Notes under the pieces: generated by a model | The model's database searches: none | What the model was told of the DNA's origin: nothing | The model's input: only the letters and a program-made list of their open reading frames with translations | Position numbers and translations under genes: made by a program | Part shown: one piece after another, positions 40,425-48,509 of the stretch | Numbering within the stretch: the first letter of the stretch is position 1 | Layout of the letters: each line of letters begins with the position of its first letter | Source of the DNA: Paracoccaceae bacterium | GTDB taxonomy: Bacteria > Pseudomonadota > Alphaproteobacteria > Rhodobacterales > Rhodobacteraceae | Length of the DNA: 64,000 bases | Direction: 5' to 3' | Assembly (NCBI GenBank): GCA_027013095.1 | Contig: JALUYI010000052.1 | Span: 62,001-126,000 of the forward strand

Positions 40425-41225
40425 ATGAGTGTCCTGATTGTCATCCCTGCCCGCTTTGCCTCAACCCGTTATCCGGGCAAGCCTCTGGTCCGCCTGAAGG
40501 GTGCGGGAGGGGTTGCAAAAACCCTGATCCGGCGCAGTTGGGAGGCGGCTGTGGCGGTGCGTGGTATCACCCGCGTTGTGGTCGCTACTGATAATGAGGA
40601 AATATTCAATCATTCCAAAATGTTCGGAGCAGATGTTATGATGACATCTGAAGATTGCGCCAATGGCACCGAGCGCTGCGCAGATGCAATTAAAAACATC
40701 GGACAAGATTTTGATATTATTGTCAATTTACAAGGAGATGCCCCTCTTACACCGGCCTGGTTCGTCGAAGACCTTGTTGCGGCGTTAAAGGCCCGGCCCG
40801 AGGCGATGATTGCGACCCCTGTACTGCGCTGTAACGGTGCCGCGCTGCGCGGGTTTCAGGAGGATCGCAAGCGCGGGCGCGTTGGCGGCACCACTGCGGT
40901 TTTTGACGCCGACCACCGGGCGCTCTATTTTTCCAAAGAGGTCATTCCATATACTGCGGACAGCTACCCGGATGATGCGCAGACGCCGGTTTTTCACCAC
41001 GTCGGGGTCTATGCCTACCGACCCGAGGCGCTGGGCCGATATGTGCAATGGGGGGCTGGTGTTCTGGAGACGCAAGAGGGGTTGGAGCAACTCCGTTTTA
41101 TGGAAAACGGTGTTCCGGTTTTTTGTGTCGAGGTCGATGGCCGGGGCCGCGCGTTCTGGGAATTGAACAATCCCGAGGACGTTTTGCGGATCGAGAGCAA
41201 GCTGGTGGAAATGGGGGTGGAATGA
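40425..41225 (+). CDS. kdsB: 3-deoxy-manno-octulosonate cytidylyltransferase
   Basis: KdsB makes CMP-KDO from CTP and KDO for lipopolysaccharide or KDO-based capsules. The 266-residue protein has PARFASTRYPGKPL (8-21), VATDNEEIF, and NLQGDAPL with VGVYAYRPE, all expected. A patch at about 40590-40745 is clearly A/T-richer in codons than the rest. It overlaps the next glycosyltransferase gene by four bases. Confidence 0.94.
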   Translation: MSVLIVIPARFASTRYPGKPLVRLKGAGGVAKTLIRRSWEAAVAVRGITRVVVATDNEEIFNHSKMFGADVMMTSEDCANGTERCADAIKNIGQDFDIIVNLQGDAPLTPAWFVEDLVAALKARPEAMIATPVLRCNGAALRGFQEDRKRGRVGGTTAVFDADHRALYFSKEVIPYTADSYPDDAQTPVFHHVGVYAYRPEALGRYVQWGAGVLETQEGLEQLRFMENGVPVFCVEVDGRGRAFWELNNPEDVLRIESKLVEMGVE

Positions 41226-42481
41226 GTCCGGCGTCCGGGGGTGGCCTGCCGACTGTCAGTCTGGTGATCGTAAGCCGTGGCAGGGCGAAGCTGCTTGGCC
41301 GATTGCTAAGCGCGATACGGTTTCTGGACTATCCCGCGTTTGAGGTTGTGGTCGTTTCAGACACCGATCCAGACCATGAGCGGATCAGGTATGTGGCCTT
41401 TGACCGGGCCAATATCTCGGCGGCGCGCAACTATGGGTTGGCGCACGCAGCCGGTGATGTTGTTGCCTTTTGCGACGATGATGCGGTGCCCGAGCCAAGC
41501 TGGCTGACCCATCTTGTCGCGCCGTTTGAGGACCCTTCTGTGGGGGCCGCCGGGGGCTATGTCATCGGGCGCAACGGCATTTCGTTTCAATGGACGGGCC
41601 GCAGTTTCGATCGGTTCGGAAACCACACCACGCTGGAATTGCACGGCAACGCACCGGTCGTTCTGGCTGGTAACGCTGGGCGTGGGATCAAGACCGAAGG
41701 AACGAATTCTGCCTTTCGGGCCAGAGCATTGCGGGAAATCGGCGGATTTGATGAAAATTTTTGCTATTATCTGGATGAGACCGATGTGAACGCTCGCCTC
41801 GGTCTGGCCGGCTGGAAAACCGCGATTGTGCCTCTTGCGCGGGTTCACCACGGCTTTGCCGCCAGTGCGTTCCGACGCGCAAACCGGGCGCCAAAATCGC
41901 TGTTTGAAATTGGCGCCAGCAAGGCTTGGTTCTGCCGCAAACACGCAACCAATCACGAGATGGAGGACGAGCTTTCCGATTTTCGGGCCGCGCAGCGCCG
42001 GCGGTTGATCGGCTTTATGCTGCGCGGCGACCTTGAACCGGGGCAGGTTCTGAAAATGATGGACGGCCTTGACGCCGGGATTGCAGATGGCCTGAAGCGC
42101 CGGGAAGTCGAGCCTGTTTTGGGGCAAGAACAGGTGACGTTCACGCCATTCCAGCCGCGAGGCAAACACGTGCAATCCGTCGGGATCGTCTGCCGACCGC
42201 TGGAGTGGCGCCGGGTACGGCCGCAGGTTTGCGCCCTTGCGAAGAAAGGCATATGCGTCACCGTTTTTTGCCTGTCGCGAACCGGGCTGTTTCACCGGAT
42301 GGAATTTTTTGCGGACGGCTATTGGCTGCAAACCGGGGGGATTTTTGGACGCGCAGAGCGGCGGGATCCGCTGTTTCGCCACTTTTCTCTGACTGGTCGC
42401 GGTCGGGCCGAACAACGGCGCTTGGCCGATGTGCGCCCGCTTGAAATTTATCCGCTCGACCGGCTGGTGAATTCTCAGTAA
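41222..42481 (+). CDS. Family-2 glycosyltransferase with C-terminal extension
   Basis: The 419-residue protein has an N-terminal GT-A domain: VSLVIVSRGR, VVVVSDTDPDHERI, ISAARNYGLAHAAGDVVAF and the metal-binding CDDDAVPEPSW (84-94), then GTNSAFRARALREIGGFDENF and a DETDVNARLGLAGW active-site segment. From about residue 300 a 120-residue extension of unknown fold follows. The start at 41222 is chosen because it overlaps the kdsB stop (ATGA); the frame is open from 41048. No membrane helix is seen. Donor and acceptor are unknown; the neighbourhood suggests LPS or capsule. Confidence 0.8.
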   Translation: MSPASGGGLPTVSLVIVSRGRAKLLGRLLSAIRFLDYPAFEVVVVSDTDPDHERIRYVAFDRANISAARNYGLAHAAGDVVAFCDDDAVPEPSWLTHLVAPFEDPSVGAAGGYVIGRNGISFQWTGRSFDRFGNHTTLELHGNAPVVLAGNAGRGIKTEGTNSAFRARALREIGGFDENFCYYLDETDVNARLGLAGWKTAIVPLARVHHGFAASAFRRANRAPKSLFEIGASKAWFCRKHATNHEMEDELSDFRAAQRRRLIGFMLRGDLEPGQVLKMMDGLDAGIADGLKRREVEPVLGQEQVTFTPFQPRGKHVQSVGIVCRPLEWRRVRPQVCALAKKGICVTVFCLSRTGLFHRMEFFADGYWLQTGGIFGRAERRDPLFRHFSLTGRGRAEQRRLADVRPLEIYPLDRLVNSQ

Positions 42482-42540
42482 ACAAAACGCGGAAAATATG
42501 GGGTTATTCGGGATTATTGGAAACAATAAGGCCAAAGCTG

Positions 42541-42575
42541 CCATATTTCATCCATATTGCGCGGTTAAACCGTGC
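42541..42575. promoter_or_regulatory. Candidate regulator site upstream of galU
   Basis: CCATATT occurs at 42541-42547 and 42552-42558, an 11-base (one helical turn) repeat. Next to it lies an inverted repeat GCGCGGTT-A-AACCGTGC (42559-42575) with one mismatched pair. The spacer between the glycosyltransferase and galU (42482-42612) is otherwise unremarkable. I do not recognise the regulator. Confidence 0.3.
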
Positions 42576-42612
42576 GAAAAACAGGTGCGCAGCGTAATTT
42601 TTGGTGGAAAGC

Positions 42613-43518
42613 ATGAAAAATAAAGTCCTTAAGGCAATTTTCCCGGTCGCAGGGCTGGGAACCCGGTTCTTGCCCGCAACCAAGTCAATTCCAAAAGAAA
42701 TCCTGTCACTTGTTGATAAGCCATTGATTCAATACGCTATTGATGAGGCGCGTGATGCGGGAATAAAGGAGTTCATTTTTGTGACGTCGCGCGGAAAAGG
42801 GGCGCTTGAGGATTATTTCGACGGCGCGCCGCAGCTTGAGCTGGCGTTGCGACGACAAAACAAGATGGAATTGTTGAAAATCCTGCGAAAGACGACGATG
42901 GAGAGCGGCGAGATTGCGTATATCCGGCAGCGTGATCCAAAGGGTCTGGGGCATGCGGTCTGGTGTGCGCGGCGTCTGATCGGAAACGAGCCCTTTGCAG
43001 TTTTGTTGCCCGACGACGTCATTGCTGGCGATGCGCCATGCCTGCAGCAGATGACCGAGGCGTTTGCCGAAACTGGCGGCAATATCATTGCGGCAATGGA
43101 GGTTCCCCCCGCGCAGGCGTCCTCATATGGCCTGATGGATGTGGCCTCGGCCAAGGGTCCACTTTTGACCCTGAAAGGGATGGTAGAAAAACCCGAATCC
43201 GGCAGCGCGCCGTCGAATATCGCTGCGATCGGGCGTTATATTCTGACGCCCCAGATCATGAAAAACCTGAACCAGAAAATGATCGGTGCGGGCGGTGAAA
43301 TTCAGCTGACCGACGCTATTGCAGCCGAGATCTCCCGCGGTGGTGCGGTTTATGGCTATAAGTTTTCCGGGACCCGGTATGATTGTGGCTCCAAGGCGGG
43401 GTTTTTGAAGGCGACCGTTGCCTTTGGTCTGGCGCGCGAGGACTTGCGGGATGAGTTCGGGGCGTTTCTGGATGAGGTCGCCGCCGAGCGGCAAAAACAA
43501 CAAGATATCGCGGTTTGA
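42613..43518 (+). CDS. galU: UTP-glucose-1-phosphate uridylyltransferase
   Basis: GalU forms UDP-glucose from UTP and glucose-1-phosphate. The 301-residue protein has PVAGLGTRFLPATKSIPKE (near 9-27), VDKPLIQYAIDEA, and the KPLG-type loop QRDPKGLGHAVWCAR. The ORF extends to a TTG at 42601, but the ATG at 42613 is preferred. galE follows after three bases, so UDP-glucose and UDP-galactose supply are coupled to the glycosyltransferase genes. Confidence 0.95.
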   Translation: MKNKVLKAIFPVAGLGTRFLPATKSIPKEILSLVDKPLIQYAIDEARDAGIKEFIFVTSRGKGALEDYFDGAPQLELALRRQNKMELLKILRKTTMESGEIAYIRQRDPKGLGHAVWCARRLIGNEPFAVLLPDDVIAGDAPCLQQMTEAFAETGGNIIAAMEVPPAQASSYGLMDVASAKGPLLTLKGMVEKPESGSAPSNIAAIGRYILTPQIMKNLNQKMIGAGGEIQLTDAIAAEISRGGAVYGYKFSGTRYDCGSKAGFLKATVAFGLAREDLRDEFGAFLDEVAAERQKQQDIAV

Positions 43519-43521
43519 ACA

Positions 43522-44514
43522 ATGGCGGATGGTAAGAAAATTCTGGTGACGGGTGGTGCGGGTTATATCGGCTCACATGCGTGCAAGGCGTTGAGGGCGG
43601 CGGGCTATGTCCCTGTCACTTACGACAATCTCAGCACCGGATGGCGGGATGCGGTGCGTTTTGGTCCGTTGGAAGAGGGCGACCTGAACGATCGGGCGCG
43701 ACTGGATCAGGTGTTTGCCAGCCATGCGCCGGTGGCCGTGATGCATTTTGGCGCGCTGTCGGATGTCGGGCAGTCCATGCGTGAGCCGGGGCTATATTGG
43801 CACAACAATGCCTGCGGCTCGCTGACCCTGATCCAAGCGATGATCGCGGCGGGGTGCAAACGGATGGTGTTTTCGTCAACTTGCGCGACCTATGGTGAGC
43901 AGGACGGCGTGATGCTGGACGAGAGCGCCGTGCAGCAACCGATCAACGCCTATGGCGCGTCCAAACTGGCCATCGAGCAGATGCTGTCAAATTTTCGCAA
44001 CAGCGATGGGCTGGACAGCGCGATTTTTCGGTATTTCAACGTCGCTGGCGCTGATCCCGAGGCCGAGGTGGGTGAGTTCCACCGCCCTGAAACTCATTTG
44101 ATCCCGCTGATTCTGGACGCGATCATTGGTAAGCGTGACGCATTGACCATTTTTGGAACCGATTATGACACGCCCGATGGAACCTGCATCAGGGATTATG
44201 TGCATGTCAGTGATCTGATCGATGCGCATATTGCGGGCCTTGACTGGCTGGATGCGGGCAAAGGTAGCCGGGTGTTCAACCTTGGGACCGGGCAGGGGTT
44301 CTCGGTCATGGAGGTGTTGACCAAGGCGCGCGATGTGACCGGGCATGAGGTTCCTTACAATCTGGGTGCGCGGCGTGCGGGCGATTGCACGAAACTGGTC
44401 AGTGCAAGCACGCGGGCCCGGGCCGAGCTGGGCTGGGTGCCCCGACGCTCGGTCATGGAGGAGATGATCGGTGATGCCTGGCGTTGGCATAAGACCGGGC
44501 ATTACGAGGGTTGA
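43522..44514 (+). CDS. galE: UDP-glucose 4-epimerase
   Basis: GalE interconverts UDP-glucose and UDP-galactose with bound NAD. The 330-residue protein has the NAD-binding GGAGYIGSHACKAL (near 11-24), the catalytic YGASKLAIE (Tyr/Lys pair), RYFNVAGADPE and the HVSDLIDAH segment. The next gene starts on the base after its stop, with no gap. Confidence 0.95.
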   Translation: MADGKKILVTGGAGYIGSHACKALRAAGYVPVTYDNLSTGWRDAVRFGPLEEGDLNDRARLDQVFASHAPVAVMHFGALSDVGQSMREPGLYWHNNACGSLTLIQAMIAAGCKRMVFSSTCATYGEQDGVMLDESAVQQPINAYGASKLAIEQMLSNFRNSDGLDSAIFRYFNVAGADPEAEVGEFHRPETHLIPLILDAIIGKRDALTIFGTDYDTPDGTCIRDYVHVSDLIDAHIAGLDWLDAGKGSRVFNLGTGQGFSVMEVLTKARDVTGHEVPYNLGARRAGDCTKLVSASTRARAELGWVPRRSVMEEMIGDAWRWHKTGHYEG

Positions 44515-45795
44515 ATGAAACCCCTCCTGTTGGATATTTCGCGCCTGGTCTCACGGGTTGGGCGCGGACCACTGACAGGGATTGACCGGGTCGAGCTGGC
44601 CTATCTTAAACGATTTCTGACCCGTCCTGAGGAGGTCTGGTTCCTCTGTCGGATGCCGCGCAGCCATGCCCTTCTGGATCGTGAAGGTGGACAGATTTTA
44701 TTTAATGAAATCAATGCGGATAAGTGGCATTCCTCAAGTATTTTGGAACGTCTTATCCTGCCCCGCATGGCAGCAGAGACGCGGACGGTCATGGCGCGGG
44801 TCTGGCGTTTGGCCACATGGCGCTGCCGCGACAGCCGTTTGCGCCCCTGTCTGTCACGCTTGTTTCCGCGCGGCGTGCGCTATTTCAATGTCGGTCACAG
44901 CAATTTGCGGGCGGCGGTTTTGCGGGCCGTTAAGGTTGTCGAAAATTCAGAAATAAACGTTTTAATACATGACATTATACCTATTTCTTATCCCGAATTC
45001 AGCCGCCTCGAGGTGACCGGCCGGTTTCAAACCGCGCTGCGATTGGTTAGTGAACTGGCGGATCGGGTGATTTACATTTCGGCGGAGACGCGCGCACAGG
45101 CGGAGGCGGTGTTTGCCGATTTTGGGCGGGCTCCTCCGGGGTTGGTCTGTCACCTCGGAGTGGACCGCCCCTCGAGATCTGCACAAATTTACGAAAAACC
45201 GGCAGAAAAACCCAATTTTGTCATTATTGGCACAATTGAGCCACGAAAGAACCACGCTCTGTTGTTATCCCTTTGGCAAGAATTCAAGCAAAGTTTGCCG
45301 TTCGGGCAGGTGCCGCATTTGCATGTAATCGGACGTCGTGGGTGGGGAAATGAAAGCGTTTTCAATATCTTGGACAGTGGAGACAAGGTAATGGAGCATG
45401 TTACCGAGCACAACGGATTGAGTGATTCCGAAATGCAGGTGCGGCTTGGGCAAAGCTGGGGGTTGCTATCGCCCAGTTTTACCGAGGGTTTTGGTCTGCC
45501 GCCAGTCGAGGCCGCACATGCGGGGGTGCCGGTAATCTGCTCTGATATTCCAGTTTATCACGAGATATTAGGGGATTACCCGGCTTACTTGAACCAATAT
45601 AACAACTTGGAATGGGATCGCGAAATTCGCGCGCGCGCGATGGGTCCGCGCGAAACTGTGGCCGAGCGTCAAAAGCGGGCCGATACGATTCAGCTGAGCA
45701 GCTGGGACCAACATTTTGACCATATGTTCAGATTCACCTGCCAGAGGCTGAGCCCAACGGATCCGGAATACACGAGGAAAGGGCGCCGGTCGTGA
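44515..45795 (+). CDS. Family-4-type glycosyltransferase (GT-B)
   Basis: The 426-residue protein begins with LLLDISRLVSRVGRGPLTGIDRV, a motif seen in several glycosyltransferase group-1 proteins of surface-glycan loci. It has a GT-B C-terminal half with SPSFTEGFGLPPVEAAHAG (Glu324 starts E-G-F-G-L-P-x-x-E) and a preceding IIGTIEPRKNH. No signal or membrane segment is visible. A/T-rich patches at about 44690-44760 and 44940-44990 are unlike the neighbours. It starts directly after galE and overlaps the next gene by four bases. Sugar specificity is not readable. Confidence 0.82.
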   Translation: MKPLLLDISRLVSRVGRGPLTGIDRVELAYLKRFLTRPEEVWFLCRMPRSHALLDREGGQILFNEINADKWHSSSILERLILPRMAAETRTVMARVWRLATWRCRDSRLRPCLSRLFPRGVRYFNVGHSNLRAAVLRAVKVVENSEINVLIHDIIPISYPEFSRLEVTGRFQTALRLVSELADRVIYISAETRAQAEAVFADFGRAPPGLVCHLGVDRPSRSAQIYEKPAEKPNFVIIGTIEPRKNHALLLSLWQEFKQSLPFGQVPHLHVIGRRGWGNESVFNILDSGDKVMEHVTEHNGLSDSEMQVRLGQSWGLLSPSFTEGFGLPPVEAAHAGVPVICSDIPVYHEILGDYPAYLNQYNNLEWDREIRARAMGPRETVAERQKRADTIQLSSWDQHFDHMFRFTCQRLSPTDPEYTRKGRRS

Positions 45796-46802
45796 GTCTT
45801 GCCAGCACATATCGCCTGCGTCTGGAGCGCAAGAAAAAGCGGCTGCGGGCCGTTCGTAAAAGCCGCGAATTGACCCCGGTCGTGGACCGTACCGACGAGA
45901 TCCGCGCCAAGGACATTCTGTTGTTCTGCACCCTTCGCAATGAGCGCCAGCGTCTGCCGTATTTCATGGCCTATTATCGCAAGCTGGGGATCAACCGGTT
46001 TCTGTTTGTCGATAACGGCTCGGACGACGGATCGCGCGAATATCTTCTGGATCAATCCGATGTTTCATTGTGGAGCACGACTCAAAGCTACCGTCGGGCC
46101 AAGTTTGGCGTTGACTGGCTGAACTGGCTGTTGGCGCGCCACGGTGTCGGACACTGGACGCTTGTGGTCGATGTTGACGAATTCTTTGTCTATCCGTTTT
46201 GCGATTCAAGACCGTTGCCGGCGTTGACGGACTGGCTGGATGCGTCCTCGATCCGTTCCTTCGGGGCGATGTTGCTGGACATGTATCCCAAGGAATCGAT
46301 TGAGGATGCAGTTTGCAAAGAAGGGCAGAACCCGCTGGAGGTGGCCGAGTATTTCGACGCTGGAAATTACATGATTTCGCGCAATCCCAAATACGGTAAC
46401 CTGTGGATACAGGGAGGCGCGCGGGCACGGGCATTTTTTGGCAACGAGCCCGAGCGCGCTCCGGCATTGAACAAGATCCCTTTGGTGAAATGGAGCCGAG
46501 GCAACGTTTATATCAGCTCGACCCACACGTTGTTGCCGCGGGGGCTGAACCTTGTCTATGACGAAAATGGCGGCGAGAAGGCGTCGGGATGTCTGTTGCA
46601 CGCCAAGTTCCTGAGCAGCTTTCCCGAAAAATCGCAAGAAGAGCTGACGCGCAAACAGCATTACGCAAACAGCCACGAATATCGCGCGTATAACAAGGGG
46701 CTGAAACGCGGGACCAGCCTGTGGACGAAGTGGAGCGAGAAATACATCAACTGGCGCCAGCTTGAAATTCTCGGGCTGATGTCTAAGGGCAGCTGGGTTT
46801 AG
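45792..46802 (+). CDS. Family-2-like glycosyltransferase (Glyco_tranf_2_4 type)
   Basis: The 336-residue protein has LFCTLRNERQRLPYFMAYYR, FVDNGSDDGSREYL and LVVDVDEFFVYP (Asp pair near residue 127), which is the layout of the DUF4422/Glyco_tranf_2_4 type of GT-A enzymes. Its basic N-terminal 40 residues are unusual. It starts with GTG at 45792, overlapping the previous gene by four bases. The C-terminal basic helix (RRGTSLW.. SEKYINWRQLE) is of unknown role. Nine bases separate it from the next gene. Confidence 0.75.
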   Translation: MSLASTYRLRLERKKKRLRAVRKSRELTPVVDRTDEIRAKDILLFCTLRNERQRLPYFMAYYRKLGINRFLFVDNGSDDGSREYLLDQSDVSLWSTTQSYRRAKFGVDWLNWLLARHGVGHWTLVVDVDEFFVYPFCDSRPLPALTDWLDASSIRSFGAMLLDMYPKESIEDAVCKEGQNPLEVAEYFDAGNYMISRNPKYGNLWIQGGARARAFFGNEPERAPALNKIPLVKWSRGNVYISSTHTLLPRGLNLVYDENGGEKASGCLLHAKFLSSFPEKSQEELTRKQHYANSHEYRAYNKGLKRGTSLWTKWSEKYINWRQLEILGLMSKGSWV

Positions 46803-46811
46803 GGGGGTGGT

Positions 46812-48509
46812 ATGAGCGTCGGTTTCATCATGTTGGCCCACAAGAATCTGGACCGGGTGGCACAGGTCGCCGGGTATTGGGCGCAGCGCGACCATCCGGT
46901 CGTGATTCATATTGATGCACGCGCACCGCGGGCGGATTTTGACGAGATGACCGAGGTCTTGCAGAAGTTCCGCAATATCCGTTTTGTTGCCCGACGTCCG
47001 TGCGATTGGGGTAAATTCTCGATTGTTGCGGCGACGCTGGACGCGGCTGAAATCATGCTGGCGCAGTTTCCGGATGTCTCGCATGTTTTTCTGGCCAGTG
47101 GCTCCTGTCTGCCGCTGCGTCCGGTTGAAGATCTGGACGCTTATCTGGCGGCACGACCGGACACCGATTTCATCGAATCGGTGACAACCGAGGAGGTCAC
47201 CTGGACCGTTGGCGGTCTGGATCTGGAGCGGTTCACCTTGCGGTTTCCGTTCTCGTGGAAAAAACATCGGCGGTTGTTTGATGCTTATGTCAATTTCCAG
47301 CGCCGCATCGGTGTCCAGCGTCGCATCCCCGAGGGGGTTGAGCCGCATCTCGGTTCGCAATGGTGGTGTTTGACTCGCGCCACGTTGCAGGCCATTTTGA
47401 CGGATCCGAAGCGCTCGGTTTATGACACCTATTTCAGCAAGGTGTGGATTCCGGACGAAGCCTATTTTCAGTCGCTGGTGCGCAAACACGGGCGCGAAAT
47501 CGAGAGCCGCTCATTGACCTTGTCGCGATTCGATCATCAGGGCAAACCGCATGTCTTTTACGATGATCACCTGCAATTGTTGCAGCGTTCGGACTGTTTC
47601 GTTGCGCGCAAGATCTGGCCGCGGGCGAACAAGCTGTATCGGCGTTTTCTGGCTGATGAAATAAAGGTTCTGGCCCGAATTGAGCCGAATCCGCGCAAAC
47701 TGGACAAGGTCTTTTTGCGCGCCAATGCGCGGCGCACCCAAGGGCGGGCGGGCCTGAAAATGCAGAGCCGGTTTCCGCGGCGCGATTCATGGGCGCTGCA
47801 AAAAACCTGTGCGCCCTACAGTGTTTACGAAGGGTTCAGCGATCTGTTCTCGAATTTTGACACCTGGATGGAAAAACGCACCGGCACGCGGGTTCATGGT
47901 CATCTGTTTCACAAAAGCGCGGTAAAATTTGCCGGAAATGCCGAAATTTTCAACGGTTGCCTGTCCAACAGCGCCAAGCTGCGGGATTACAACCCCGAGG
48001 CGTTTCTGACCAATCTGATCTGGAACACGCAAGGCGAGCACCAGACCTTTCAGTTCGGGCCGGCGGACCGGCAAGAGATCGGCAGGTTTCTGGCCAGCGA
48101 TCAAAACGCCAGCCTCTATGTCGTGACCGGGGCCTGGTCGGTTCCGTTGTTTCATTCCGAGATGAATTTTCAACGCGTTCGCCGGATCGCCGCGCGCTAT
48201 CAGGCGATCGAGGCGGCGCATGTCGAGAATCTGCGTTCGGAACACACACGGGCCAAGGTGCATATCTGGACGCTGGCCGAATTTGTCGAGGACCCCATGC
48301 CGATTCTGCAGTCGATCATCGAGCAATTCGATCCCGGCACCAGCCGCAAGTTGACCGAAGTGCCGAAAATGGCCGATCTGACCGGCTTTGGCAAGTTTGT
48401 GCAGCGCCTGAAAAACGAGGGGATGAACCCGCATCTGGTGGGTGACTTTCCGCTTGGGGATATTGCCTTGCACAAGACGCCCAGCCTTAAACCCTATGTC
48501 GTGCGATGA
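46812..48509 (+). CDS. Core-2/I-branching-type glycosyltransferase with C-terminal extension
   Basis: The N-terminal part (about 1-290) matches the family-14 Branch class (beta-1,6-N-acetylglucosaminyl/xylosyl transferases): IMLAHKNLDRVAQVAGYWA, VVIHIDARAP, FLASGSCLPLRPVEDL and GSQWWCLTRATLQAIL. The remaining 275 residues (about 290-565) are the C-terminal part I would associate with the Rhodobacteraceae DUF5928 group (recalled, not checked); no catalytic motif is visible there. It overlaps the sulfotransferase gene by four bases. The enzyme may branch a glycan or add GlcNAc/xylose. Confidence 0.75.
   Translation: MSVGFIMLAHKNLDRVAQVAGYWAQRDHPVVIHIDARAPRADFDEMTEVLQKFRNIRFVARRPCDWGKFSIVAATLDAAEIMLAQFPDVSHVFLASGSCLPLRPVEDLDAYLAARPDTDFIESVTTEEVTWTVGGLDLERFTLRFPFSWKKHRRLFDAYVNFQRRIGVQRRIPEGVEPHLGSQWWCLTRATLQAILTDPKRSVYDTYFSKVWIPDEAYFQSLVRKHGREIESRSLTLSRFDHQGKPHVFYDDHLQLLQRSDCFVARKIWPRANKLYRRFLADEIKVLARIEPNPRKLDKVFLRANARRTQGRAGLKMQSRFPRRDSWALQKTCAPYSVYEGFSDLFSNFDTWMEKRTGTRVHGHLFHKSAVKFAGNAEIFNGCLSNSAKLRDYNPEAFLTNLIWNTQGEHQTFQFGPADRQEIGRFLASDQNASLYVVTGAWSVPLFHSEMNFQRVRRIAARYQAIEAAHVENLRSEHTRAKVHIWTLAEFVEDPMPILQSIIEQFDPGTSRKLTEVPKMADLTGFGKFVQRLKNEGMNPHLVGDFPLGDIALHKTPSLKPYVVR

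Noticed and set aside
46206-47489. Minus-strand frame of 427 codons opposite the glycosyltransferases
   Set aside because: It has no domain, signal or ribosome-binding support and lies fully across two real genes.
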